Source: CAZQFV01 sp964592645 (GTDB lineage: Bacteria > Chloroflexota > Chloroflexia > DTKN01). Taken from it: 32,904 nt of DNA. Under the pieces are notes generated by a model. The model saw nothing but the letters and a program-made list of their open reading frames with translations, was not told the DNA's origin and searched no databases. The stretch spans positions 1 through 32,904 of the forward strand of contig CAZQFV010000034.1 in assembly GCA_964592645.1 (NCBI GenBank), written 5' to 3'. A program made the translations under genes and the position numbers. Positions 1-9,417 of the stretch are shown one piece after another. How positions within the stretch are numbered: the stretch's first letter is position 1; every line of letters starts with the position of its first letter.

Positions 1-1
1 T

Positions 2-973
2 GAGACGCTGGGCTTTTTCACCCAGATGGTGGAGCAGCTCGGGCGCACCTTTCGCATCGTCCCCCAGCTCGTGGCCCACGACATGCACCCGGGCTACCTC
101 TCCACGCACTATGCCCAGGAGTTGGCCGCGGAGCGCGGGCTGCCCCGGATCGCCGTGCAGCACCACCATGCCCACGTGGCCGCCTGTATGGCCGAGCACG
201 GCCTCGGGGCGGAGCGGCAGGTTATCGGCGTGGCCCTGGACGGGACCGGCTACGGCCCCGACGGGACCATCTGGGGGGGCGAGTTCCTGGTGGCCGGCTA
301 CGCTTCCTTCCGCCGCGCCGCGCACCTGAAAGCGCTGCCGCTTCCGGGGGGCGACGCCGCCATCCGCCGGCCGTACCGGGTGGCCCTGGCCTATCTCTGG
401 GCGGCCGGCCTGCCCTGGGACGAGGACCTGCCCCCGGTCGCCGCCTGTCCACCGGGGGAAAGGGCCGTGCTGCTGCGCCAACTGGAGCGCGGGGTGAATG
501 TCGTGCCCACCTCCAGCGCCGGCCGGCTCTTCGACGCCGTGGCCGCCCTGGCCGGGGTGCGGCAGGAGATCAACTACGAGGCCCGGGCGGCGATCGAGCT
601 GGAGGGAGCCGGGCTTGTCCTGCCGGATCCTCCCGAAGCCGCGGTCCCTTACGACCTGGCGCTGATCGATGCCGAGGACGGCTGGACCCTCGACCCAGCT
701 CCCCTGCTGCGGGCCGTGCTCGCCGAGGCGCGCCACGGGCTGGCGCGGGCCATCGCCGCCGTCTGCGGGCAGTTGCGCCAGGAGACAGGGCTGGAGGCCG
801 TGGCGCTCTCGGGGGGCGTGTTCCAGAACGTCACCCTGCTGGGGCACGTCGTGGCGCTGCTGCGGGAGGGCGGGTTCACCGTGTACACCCACCGCCTGGT
901 GCCGCCCAACGACGGCGGGATCGCCCTGGGGCAGGCGGTGGTGGCCGAGGCTATCTCACTGCGCCCAAAATGA
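2..973 (+). CDS. hypF: HypF C-terminal part (carbamoyltransferase, partial)
   Basis: This is the 3' part of hypF; the frame is open from the first bases of the window, so the 5' portion (acylphosphatase, zinc-finger and YrdC domains) lies outside. HypF makes the thiocarboxamide on HypE from carbamoyl phosphate, the source of the CN ligands of [NiFe]-hydrogenase. Visible are the Kae1-like domain features: VQHHHAHVAACMAEHGL, then VALDGTGYGPDGTIWGGEF, SSAGRLFDAVAALAG, LSGGVFQN, and PPNDGGIALGQA near the end. The C-terminus looks intact. In many genomes hypE follows hypF in the same direction. Here a convergent secreted-protein gene follows and only a slice of HypE is found beyond it, so the local hyp cluster looks disrupted. 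Confident on family. Confidence 0.95.
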   Translation, partial: ETLGFFTQMVEQLGRTFRIVPQLVAHDMHPGYLSTHYAQELAAERGLPRIAVQHHHAHVAACMAEHGLGAERQVIGVALDGTGYGPDGTIWGGEFLVAGYASFRRAAHLKALPLPGGDAAIRRPYRVALAYLWAAGLPWDEDLPPVAACPPGERAVLLRQLERGVNVVPTSSAGRLFDAVAALAGVRQEINYEARAAIELEGAGLVLPDPPEAAVPYDLALIDAEDGWTLDPAPLLRAVLAEARHGLARAIAAVCGQLRQETGLEAVALSGGVFQNVTLLGHVVALLREGGFTVYTHRLVPPNDGGIALGQAVVAEAISLRPK

Positions 974-1020
974 GCCGGGGGCGGAGCGGCCAAGGTCCAA
1001 AGACGCCGATGCCGGGGACT

Positions 1021-2574
1021 TCAAGGAGCCGCCGTCCAGGTGCCGGAGGCGGTGCAGTTGGCAGGAGGGGGAGAGGGGTTGGCCATGCTGAAGCTAAAGG
1101 TCCCCCCGGCCGCCGTGGGGGAGGAGAACTCGCCCGTCACCCGGACGGTGTAGCCATCCGCGTCGAAGCGGTTGTCCACAATCGGATAGCTGGCGCCAAA
1201 CACGGTGAGGGTCTCGAAGCCACAGCTGTTATAGATCGTGATGCTCAGGGAGCCCGCGGCGACCTGGCAGCGCGGCGAGCTCTCCACCACGAAGGAGAGG
1301 CTGCGCCCCTGGTTCGTGGCGCCGTACCATGCGCCCGCCTGCGGACATCCCGGCGGCGGCACCGTGACCACGACCGACTCGACATTGCTCCAGGCGCCGC
1401 TTCCGTAGGCGTTGGATGCCCGGACCCGATAGTAGTAGGTCCCCAGGTCGCGGCCGGCGATGGCAGCCGATGTACCGGGCCCGGAGTAGACGGTGGTCGG
1501 GCTGGAAAAGTCCGGGGCGCTGTCTTCTACCAGGAGGTACGTTTCTGCCCCCGCGGACGAGCCCCAGCCGACGGTATAGTTCCCGTCGCCGTCGGCGTTG
1601 CTGATCGGGCTCAGGATCGGCGCGGCCGGGATGAGGGGATAGTTCCGGGATACGAAGGGCAGGTAGGCCACCCCGCGCGGTTCCTGGTAGACGGTGCCGG
1701 CGATGAGAAAGGGCATGCCCTGGGGGGTGCCGCTGCCGCTGTCCAGGGCCGGCGCCCAGGAGCCGCTGAACTGCATGGCGTTGCCAGTCGTCTTCTGGCC
1801 GAGGATCGTGATGGGGGGCGCCCATGGGCCGGAAGGCAGCGCGCCGTCCGTTGCCCAATCGAGCCAGTAGACGCCCGGCGGCAGCACCACCCAGGCGTCG
1901 GCCCGGTTGGCCATGATGGGTCGGTCGCTCAAAAGCAGGTCCGTATCGCGCGTCCGGTAGATGCCTGCCCAGGTGCTGGTGATCAGCCGGTTGCTGGTCA
2001 GGTTGCCCCAGACGACGCTGCTGCCGGGGGCGTCCGGCGGGCCGTTCCAGATCTGGCAGTAGACGCCGGTGATGGTAGACGGCGCGACGGAGGGGTCCAT
2101 CTGGTAGGCAAAAAAGGTGATGCTGCTGATCCGCCAGCCGGCGGGGTCGGTGATCTGAAAGTCATCGGCCATGCGGTAGCCAAGCGCGAACTGGTTGGCG
2201 AAGCCATACGTGCTCATGCCCTGGGCGGTCTGTAGGGCGCTGGCGTCGGCCCCGCCGAGGCCGCCGCCGGGGTGGGTGACGAGGGGTCCGTTGGCCCACA
2301 GGATGGACGCGGGATAGACGAAGGTGGGTCCGGTCCCGGCCGGTGATGGGGGCGTGGCCGGCCCGCTTTCCGTGGAGGTGGTATCGTCTCGCCCTTGGTC
2401 TCCCGCCTGGTCGGGCCGGGGGGTGCCCACCGGGCCTCTGCCGATAGTCGGGGACCGGGAGGGGCCGGTCTGGCCCTGGCCGGCCTGGAGATGTGGAGGG
2501 GAGCCGGCGGACGGGGCGACCAGGCCGATGAGCAGCAGCCCGGCGAGCGCGATCCCTGTAAGCCGGATGAGCAT
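1021..2574 (-). CDS. Secreted FN3-domain protein with YLPFVSRNY motif
   Basis: A 517-residue exported protein of unknown function. Residues 1-24 form a signal peptide (hydrophobic stretch LTGIALAGLLLIGLVAPSAG). Residues 25-85 are low-complexity Pro/Gly/Thr-rich. Residues 120-295 look like a beta-rich module with DDFQI and PPGVYWLDW. YLPFVSRNY at 304-312 is a hallmark of Chloroflexota extracellular proteins. A fibronectin type III domain spans about 317-405 (YTVGWGSSAGAETY, TYYYRVRASNAYGSGAWSN). A C-terminal domain at about 410-517 has four cysteines (CPQAG, RCQV, NSCG, NCTAS) that could form disulphides. The ATG start follows GGAGAAG at a sensible distance. The gene converges on hypF with a 47-base gap. 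A promoter at 2742-2770 would give a leader of about 160 bases. Probably surface-attached or released; the ligand is unknown. Confidence 0.85.
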   Translation of the reverse strand: MLIRLTGIALAGLLLIGLVAPSAGSPPHLQAGQGQTGPSRSPTIGRGPVGTPRPDQAGDQGRDDTTSTESGPATPPSPAGTGPTFVYPASILWANGPLVTHPGGGLGGADASALQTAQGMSTYGFANQFALGYRMADDFQITDPAGWRISSITFFAYQMDPSVAPSTITGVYCQIWNGPPDAPGSSVVWGNLTSNRLITSTWAGIYRTRDTDLLLSDRPIMANRADAWVVLPPGVYWLDWATDGALPSGPWAPPITILGQKTTGNAMQFSGSWAPALDSGSGTPQGMPFLIAGTVYQEPRGVAYLPFVSRNYPLIPAAPILSPISNADGDGNYTVGWGSSAGAETYLLVEDSAPDFSSPTTVYSGPGTSAAIAGRDLGTYYYRVRASNAYGSGAWSNVESVVVTVPPPGCPQAGAWYGATNQGRSLSFVVESSPRCQVAAGSLSITIYNSCGFETLTVFGASYPIVDNRFDADGYTVRVTGEFSSPTAAGGTFSFSMANPSPPPANCTASGTWTAAP

Positions 2575-2741
2575 AGCCGTACTTCTCCGAGGCCGGGGCG
2601 CCGCACCCGCCGGGGTGCGGGCCGGCCCGCCAATGAGCCCGGCGCCGGGCCGGGGCTAGGCGCGCCTCCGGCACGCGTGCGCGCGTGACAAAGGGGAAAA
2701 CCCCGATCCCCCAGGCGATGAAGCCTAGCCTTCATAGGACG

Positions 2742-2770
2742 ATTATACAGCAGCGGTGGGAAAATGGCAA
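2742..2770 (-). promoter_or_regulatory. Sigma70-type promoter of the secreted FN3 gene
   Basis: On the minus strand: -35 TTGCCA (2765-2770), 17-base spacer, -10 TATAAT (2742-2747). The predicted start near 2735 falls on the inverted repeat 2718-2735, a possible operator. Confidence 0.7.
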
Positions 2771-2777
2771 CCTCCAT

Positions 2778-2806
2778 TTGCATTTTGCCCCCGCCCGCGC
2801 TAATAT
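2778..2806 (+). promoter_or_regulatory. Sigma70-type promoter of the HypE-slice/helicase unit
   Basis: -35 TTGCAT (2778-2783), 17-base spacer, -10 TAATAT (2801-2806). Its -35 is only 7 bases from the -35 of the divergent promoter, so the two probably compete or share regulation. It gives a leader of about 80 bases before the ATG at 2892. Confidence 0.7.
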
Positions 2807-2891
2807 AGCGGCGATCGAGTGTTCCGACCCCCAGGAGGTGCGCTTTGTGGACGCGGACCTGGAGCGGCTACGCCACAAATAAGAGGAGACC

Positions 2892-3494
2892 ATGGACAAG
2901 ACCATCCGCACCAAGGTGGTCGAGCGGGGGCATGGGGATGGCCTGTACATCAACACAACCGGCGTGGGGATCGTGCCGGCCGGCGTGGAGGTCGGGCCGG
3001 ACCGGGTGCGCCCAGGCGACGCCGTGCTCCTGAGCGGCACGGTCGGCGGCCACGGCATCGCCGTCCTGAGCCGGCGGGAGGGGCTGTCTTTCGAGACGGA
3101 GTTGATCTCGGACAGCGCCGCGCTGCACGGCATGGTGGGGGCGCTGCTGGCCGCCGCGCCGCACACCCATGCCCTGCGCGACCCAACGCGCGGCGGCCTG
3201 GCGGCGGCGCTGAACGAGCTGGCCGCGGCCTCGGCCGGGGGGATCGAGATCGCGGAGCGCGCCGTGCCGCTGCGGCGTGCGGTGCGCCGGGCCGGATGGT
3301 GGATCGCGATCAGCGCGGCCGGCCTGGCCGCCGGGATACTGGCCATCCTGCTGGTGGACCGCGCCGCCATCCTGCCGATCCCCACGACGGTCGGTCTGGT
3401 GGCCCTCTTCGGCGGCGGCGCTGGGGTCTATGGGGCGGTCACGGGGCTGGGGCTGGCCTGGCTGCTGCGGGAGCGCCGCGGGGCGGAACCATGA
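2892..3494 (+). CDS. Chimera: central HypE slice fused to two TM helices
   Basis: A 200-residue protein. Residues 1-131 match only the middle of HypE: TKVVERG at 7-13, LYINTTGVGIVP at 18-29, the PGDAVLLSGTVGGHG block, then ALRDPTRGGLAAALNE at 94-109. Compared with the roughly 340-residue family, the N-terminal ATP-binding half is missing, as is the C-terminal tail with the thiocarboxamide-accepting cysteine. Hence it cannot do HypE chemistry. After residue 131 the sequence becomes two hydrophobic segments (about 136-155 and 163-192) ending in a basic RERR tail. The ATG has a strong SD (GAGGAG, 5-6 bases upstream) and a promoter lies upstream. The stop overlaps the helicase start (ATGA, 3491-3494), implying translational coupling. 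It may be a decaying hypE fused to a membrane-protein end, or a repurposed membrane partner of the helicase; a misassembly is also possible. Confidence 0.7.
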   Translation: MDKTIRTKVVERGHGDGLYINTTGVGIVPAGVEVGPDRVRPGDAVLLSGTVGGHGIAVLSRREGLSFETELISDSAALHGMVGALLAAAPHTHALRDPTRGGLAAALNELAAASAGGIEIAERAVPLRRAVRRAGWWIAISAAGLAAGILAILLVDRAAILPIPTTVGLVALFGGGAGVYGAVTGLGLAWLLRERRGAEP

Positions 3495-6400
3495 CGACCT
3501 CCATTTTCTCCTCCCTGCGCTTCCGCCAGCCCTTCTGGCACTACCAGGAGATGATCCTGGAGGTCGTCGAACGGCAGAAGCAGCAGGACCACAAATACCA
3601 CATCGTCGCCCCGCCAGGATCGGGCAAGACGATCGTCGGGCTGGAACTGGTGCGGCGCTTTGGCCGGCCGGCCGTCGTCTTTTGCCCCACCACCACCATC
3701 CAGCAGCAGTGGCGGGAAAAGGCCGGCCTCTTCACCGACGACCCCGGCTGGGTGGCCGCGCACGTCAGCATGGACCCCAACCGACTGGCCGAGATCAATG
3801 TCCTCACCTACCAAGTCCTCTCCACTCCCGGCGAGAACCTGGAGTTCGTCGAGCGCATCGCCGTGGAGCGCTGGGCCGAGGAATTGCTCCAGGGCGGCAA
3901 GGCCGGGGCGCCGGAAGAGGCCCAGGCCCGCATCGCTACCCTCCGGGCGAGCAACGCCGAGGAGTATCGCCGCGAGGTGAGCAAGCGCTACCTGCGCCTC
4001 AAGCGCGAGTTCCTGCGCGGCGGGGAGTTCGACGGCCGGCGCTTCCTCCATCCCAACGCCCGCGACCTGATCGCGCGCATCGTCGCCCTGGGCGCCGGCA
4101 CCATCGTCCTGGACGAGTGCCACCACCTGCTGGACTACTGGGCCTTTATCCTGCGCGAGCTGCTCCGGGCCTTGCCCGACGCCCGCGTGGTCGGGCTCAC
4201 CGCCACCCTGCCCGATCCGAGCAACCCGAGCGAGTTCGAAAATTACGACGCCCTGCTGGGTGAGGTCGACTTCGAGGTGCCCACGCCGGCCGTGGTCAAG
4301 GAGGGCAGCCTGGCCCCCTACCGCGACCTGGTCTATTTCTGCGAGCCCTCGCCGCGCGAGATGGAGTACCTCCGCCACATCCAGGACCATTTCCAGGAGG
4401 CCATCGCCCAGGTGACGGGCACGTCCGCCTTCCTGGAGTGGCTGCAAAAGACGGTGATCGCCCGCCGGCCGGCCGGCGCCGCGCCCGATGCGCCCGCCGA
4501 GCCGTTCGAGAGCCTGCTCAACCGCGAGCCGCTGCTGGGCATCGCCGCCGTCAAGGCGCTCCGCGCCCGGCAGGTGGCGCTGCCGGAGGATGTCGCCGTG
4601 GTCGAGGAGATGGCCGAACCGTTGACGGTGGACGACTGGCTGGTGCTGCTCGAGACCTATGCCCTGCGCGTGCTCAAGGTCAGCTCCGAGCCAGCGCAGC
4701 AGGAGCTATATCGCCAGCTCCGCAGCCGCCTGCTCTCCTTCGGCATCACCATCAGCGAGGCCGGCATCCGCCACGGGCGCTCGCCCGGCGACCTGGTGCT
4801 GGCCCTCTCCGAGGCCAAGGACGCGGCGGTGGTCCAGGTCCTGCGCGCCGAGGCGGCGGCCATGGGCCCGCAACTGCGCGCCGTCGTGATCACCGATTTC
4901 GAGCGGATCAGCGCCCGCAGCCGCCAGTTGAAGGGGGTGCTGGACCCCGATGCCGGCAGCGCCGTGCGCATCTATCGCCGTCTCGTCGCCGATCCGGAGA
5001 CCAACGCCCTGGACCCGATCCTGGTGACCGGCAAGGTGGTGCTGGTGGACGCCGACAGCCGGGAGAGGGTGGAGGAAGGCGTCCGGCGCTGGAGCGCGGG
5101 GCGCGGGCTGGAGTTCGGCTGGGACTGGCAGCCCACGGACGATCCGCGCATCGTGCAGTGGGCCGGCAGCGGGCGCGATTGGGCGCCGCGCACCTACGTG
5201 GCGGTAGTGACGGCGCTCTTCGAGGCCGGCGTGACCCGCTGCCTGGTGGGCACGCGCGGGCTCTTTGGCGAGGGGTGGGACGCCCTCTCGCTGAACACGC
5301 TGCTCGACCTGACGGCGGTGACCACGCGCGCCGGAGTGCAGCAGCTCCGCGGGCGCAGCCTGCGGCTGGACCCATCCTGGCCGCGCAAGGTGGCCCACAA
5401 CTGGGACATCGTCTGTATCAGCCGCAAGTTCGACAAGGGCGACGCCGACCTGCGGCGCTTCATCGCCCGGCACGAGCACACCTGGGGGGTGGTGGTGCAG
5501 CCGCGGGCGCGGGAGCTGGTCCAGGCCGTGGGGCAGGCGATGCGCCGGGAAACCCCTCCCGAGATGCCCCGGCGCGGGCGGATCGTGCGCGGCCTGCCGC
5601 ACATCGACATGGGGCTGGCGGCCGAGCTGGGGACGCGCGGTTTCAAGCTGATCAACTTTGGCAAGTACACGGCGCGCATGCTCAACGCCGTGCGCGAGCG
5701 CGACGCCGTCTACGACCTGTGGGAGGTCGGCCAGCCGTACTCCAACTTTTCCTACAGCGCCACGCGGGTGGAGAAGGAGGACCTCAAGTTCCGCACGGCC
5801 TACACGGTGCAGGACTCGTTGCGGGCGCTGGTCTGGCGGCTGGTCGTGAGCCTGCTGTCCGTCTTTGGCATGGTATGGCTGGCCGGGGCCTACTATATCC
5901 CCTGGACCGAGGGCATGCCGGCCCCGGTGCTGCCCATCTGCCTGGGCGGGCTGACGCTGATCGCCGTGCTGGCGGCGCTGGTCTTTAACGCGGTGGGGAT
6001 GGCGCGGGTCTTTAAGCGGGCCTTCCTGGAACTGCCGGCCGACGCCGTGCTCCTGGACATGGGGCGGGCGCTGCTGGAAGCGCTGCGCGAGGCCGGCCTG
6101 GTGAGCCGCAACCTGACGGAGAAGTATGTGCGGGCCGTGGCCACGGACGACGGCGGCTACGAGGTGCTGCTGGACTATGCCTCGCCGGAAGACTCGGACA
6201 CCTTCGCCCGGGCCTACCGCGAGATGATGGGGCCGTTGGGCGACGCCCGCTACCTGATCGAGCGCGACAGCACCTCGCTGCGCAACCTGCTCTACCGGCC
6301 GCTGTGGCTGGCCGTGCGCACGGTGCTGGGGCTGGGCGAGGACCTGCGCGCCTACCACCGCGTGCCGGACGTGCTCGCCTCGCGCCGCGAGCGGGCCGCG

Positions 6401-6544
6401 GCGCTGGAGAAACACTGGAGGCGTTACGTGGGCGGCGGGAGGCTGGTCTACACCCGCACCCCGGAGGGGCGGCGCATCCTGCTCCAGGCGCGGGGCAAAC
6501 CCCGGCGCAAGATCCGCCAGATGGCCTTCGAGGTGTGGACATGA
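3491..6544 (+). CDS. Membrane-anchored SF2 DEXH helicase-like protein
   Basis: A 1017-residue superfamily 2 helicase/translocase. Motifs in order: Walker A APPGSGKT (40-47), motif Ia-like CPTTTIQQQW (65-74), DECHH box (208-212), motif III GLTATLP (235-241), motif V GEGWDALSLN (593-602) and motif VI QQLRGRSLRL (617-626). The long segment between the two RecA lobes (about 260-560) is family-specific. The odd part is the C-terminus: two hydrophobic segments at about 779-801 and 811-835, followed by a soluble tail of about 180 residues rich in Arg. This would put the ATPase at the cytoplasmic membrane, which is rare for nucleic-acid helicases. The frame stays open upstream to 2819, but the extension is GC-rich noise; the start was chosen at MTTSIF because of the ATGA overlap with the preceding gene. 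The substrate (DNA, RNA) is unknown. uvrC follows but has its own promoter. Confidence 0.85.
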   Translation: MTTSIFSSLRFRQPFWHYQEMILEVVERQKQQDHKYHIVAPPGSGKTIVGLELVRRFGRPAVVFCPTTTIQQQWREKAGLFTDDPGWVAAHVSMDPNRLAEINVLTYQVLSTPGENLEFVERIAVERWAEELLQGGKAGAPEEAQARIATLRASNAEEYRREVSKRYLRLKREFLRGGEFDGRRFLHPNARDLIARIVALGAGTIVLDECHHLLDYWAFILRELLRALPDARVVGLTATLPDPSNPSEFENYDALLGEVDFEVPTPAVVKEGSLAPYRDLVYFCEPSPREMEYLRHIQDHFQEAIAQVTGTSAFLEWLQKTVIARRPAGAAPDAPAEPFESLLNREPLLGIAAVKALRARQVALPEDVAVVEEMAEPLTVDDWLVLLETYALRVLKVSSEPAQQELYRQLRSRLLSFGITISEAGIRHGRSPGDLVLALSEAKDAAVVQVLRAEAAAMGPQLRAVVITDFERISARSRQLKGVLDPDAGSAVRIYRRLVADPETNALDPILVTGKVVLVDADSRERVEEGVRRWSAGRGLEFGWDWQPTDDPRIVQWAGSGRDWAPRTYVAVVTALFEAGVTRCLVGTRGLFGEGWDALSLNTLLDLTAVTTRAGVQQLRGRSLRLDPSWPRKVAHNWDIVCISRKFDKGDADLRRFIARHEHTWGVVVQPRARELVQAVGQAMRRETPPEMPRRGRIVRGLPHIDMGLAAELGTRGFKLINFGKYTARMLNAVRERDAVYDLWEVGQPYSNFSYSATRVEKEDLKFRTAYTVQDSLRALVWRLVVSLLSVFGMVWLAGAYYIPWTEGMPAPVLPICLGGLTLIAVLAALVFNAVGMARVFKRAFLELPADAVLLDMGRALLEALREAGLVSRNLTEKYVRAVATDDGGYEVLLDYASPEDSDTFARAYREMMGPLGDARYLIERDSTSLRNLLYRPLWLAVRTVLGLGEDLRAYHRVPDVLASRRERAAALEKHWRRYVGGGRLVYTRTPEGRRILLQARGKPRRKIRQMAFEVWT

Positions 6545-6571
6545 AGCGCGCCCCAGCCCCCCGGCCTCCTG

Positions 6572-6580
6572 TGCTATAAT
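6572..6580 (+). promoter_or_regulatory. Extended -10 promoter of uvrC
   Basis: TGC followed directly by a consensus TATAAT (6575-6580). No good -35 is seen, as usual for extended -10 promoters. The leader would be only about 10 bases, with GGTGAGG (6584-6590) as the SD for the ATG at 6598. Confidence 0.65.
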
Positions 6581-6597
6581 AGTGGTGAGGTCCAGCG

Positions 6598-8418
6598 ATG
6601 TCCGTCCCACCCGAGTTCGAGGAACGCCTCCGGGCCCTGCCCGACCACCCCGGCGTCTACATCTTCCGGGACGCCCAGGGGACGGTCCTCTACGTCGGCA
6701 AGTCGGTCTGCCTGCACGACCGGGTGCGCTCCTATTTCGCCTCCCCCCAGACGTTGGACCACAAGACGCGCGAGTTGGTGGCGCGCATCGTCGACTTCCA
6801 GGTGATCCTCACCGACAACGAGCTCGAGGCGCTGGTGCTGGAGAACAACCTGATCAAGCAGCACCGCCCGCGCTACAACATCCGCCTGCGCGACGACAAG
6901 AGCTACCCCTTTATCAAGGTCACCACCAACGAGGCCTGGCCGCGGGTCTTGAAGACGCGCCGGCTGGAGGAAGACGGCGCCCGCTACTTTGGCCCCTTTT
7001 CCAGCGCCGGCTCGGTGGACCGCACGCTCAAGCTGCTGAAAAAGATCTTTCCCTATTGCGCCCCGCCTCGGCCCATCGACGGCAAACAGAAGCGTCCCTG
7101 TTTCTACTACTACATCAACCGCTGCCTGGGGGCCTGCGCCGGCCTGGCCGACCGAGAGCAGTACCAGGCCGTCATCCGCCAGGTGATCCTCTTCCTAGAA
7201 GGGAAGGGCGACGAGGTGGTGCGCCACCTACAGCGCCAGATGGAAGAGGCCGCCGCGAATATGCAGTTCGAGCGCGCCGCCGCCCTGCGCGACCAGGTGC
7301 GCGACCTGGCGCACATCCTGGAGCGACAGAAGGTCGTCTCGGCGCAGATGGACGACGAGGACGTCATCGCCTTTGCCCGCGACGGCGGCGAGGCCCTGGT
7401 GCAGGTCTTTTTCATCCGCCGCGGCCGGCTCATCGGCAGCGAGTCGTTCGCCCTCCAGGGCACCGAGGAGGCCACCGAGAGCCAGGTGATGAGCTCCTTT
7501 GTCACCCAGTTCTACGAGAGCGCCCCGCAGGTTCCGCGCACGCTCCTCCTGCAGCACGAGATCGAGGAGTGGGCGGTGATCGAGGAGTGGCTGCGGCAGA
7601 AGCGCCGCGACAAGGTGGCCATCCGCGTGCCCCGGCGGGGGGAGAAACGCCAACTGGTGGAGCTGGTGGCCAAGAATGCCTGCGAGACGCTGGAGCAGAT
7701 GCGGCTCAAGTGGCTGAGCGAGAAGCAGCGCCAGGCCGGCGCCATGGCCGAACTGCGCGAGGCGCTGGGCCTGCCGGCCATCCCCCGGCGCATTGAGGGG
7801 TACGACATCTCCACGACCCAGGGGCAGGAGACGGTCGGCAGCATGGTCGTCTTCGAGGACGGTGCGCCCAAGCGGAGCGACTACCGCCGCTTCCGCATCC
7901 GCACGGTCCAAGGGCAAGACGACTTTGCGGCGCTGGCCGAGGTGCTGCGGCGGCGCTTCCACCGCGCCCGGGCCGAGGGCGAGGAACAGCGGGGCTGGGA
8001 GAACCTGCCCGACCTGGTGCTGGTGGATGGGGGGGCGGGGCAGGTAAGCGCGGCGCAGGCGGTGCTGGCAGAGGCCGGCCTGGCCATCCCGCTGATCGGC
8101 CTGGCCAAGAAGGAGGAGGTCATCCACCGTCCCGGCGCGGCAGAGCCGCTCGTCCTGCCGCGCGACTCGGTAGCGCTCTACATGCTGCAGCGCCTGCGCG
8201 ACGAGGCCCACCGCTTCGCCATCACCTACCACCGCGGCCGGCGGGAAAAGGCCGGCCTGCGCTCCCGCCTGGACGAGATCCCCGGCATCGGCCCCCGGCG
8301 CAAGGCGATCCTGCTGAAAAAGTTCGGCAGCGTGCCGGGCATCCGCGAGGCGTCGGAGGAGGAGATCGCCGCGGTGCCGGGGATCGGCAGGGCCTTGGCG
8401 AGGGAGATAAAAGAGCGC

Positions 8419-8424
<6 letters not shown>
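6598..8424 (+). CDS. uvrC: Excinuclease ABC subunit C
   Basis: UvrC makes the 3' and 5' incisions in nucleotide excision repair with UvrA and UvrB. The protein is 608 residues, the usual family length. GIY-YIG nuclease: GVYIF (19-23) and YVGKSVCLHDRVRSYF (32-47). Cysteines 154, 168, 176 and 180 match the positions reported to hold an Fe-S cluster in UvrC. The UVR/UvrB-binding motif is at about 203-238. The RNase H-like 5' nuclease region has YDISTTQG and DLVLVDGGAGQVSAAQ. Tandem helix-hairpin-helix motifs end the protein (IPGIGPRRKAILLKKFGS and VPGIGRALAREI). Its last codons overlap by 6 bases with the convergent oppF, so no terminator separates them. Confidence 0.97.
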
Positions 8425-9402
<978 letters not shown>

Positions 9403-9417
9403 GATTCTACCTCGGGC

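Larger units (their letters stand above)
2575..2891. other. Divergent intergenic region, 317 bp
   Basis: No convincing gene. It holds the back-to-back promoters at 2742-2770 (minus) and 2778-2806 (plus) and a short dyad (ATGAAG / CTTCAT, 2718-2735) at the expected minus-strand start of transcription. A tiny possible leader ORF (GTG at 2847, stop 2880-2882, 11 residues) sits behind AGGAGG at 2833-2838. The part nearest the secreted-protein gene is very GC-rich. Confidence 0.6.

Noticed and set aside
2685..2882. 65-codon plus-strand frame before the HypE-like gene
   Set aside because: It spans both promoters and the start of the minus-strand transcript; at most the last 11 codons behind AGGAGG could be a leader peptide.
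2819..3490. Upstream extension of the helicase frame by 224 codons
   Set aside because: The translation is Arg/Gly/Pro-rich noise typical of GC-rich shadow frames and overlaps the HypE-like frame, which has the RBS and homology.
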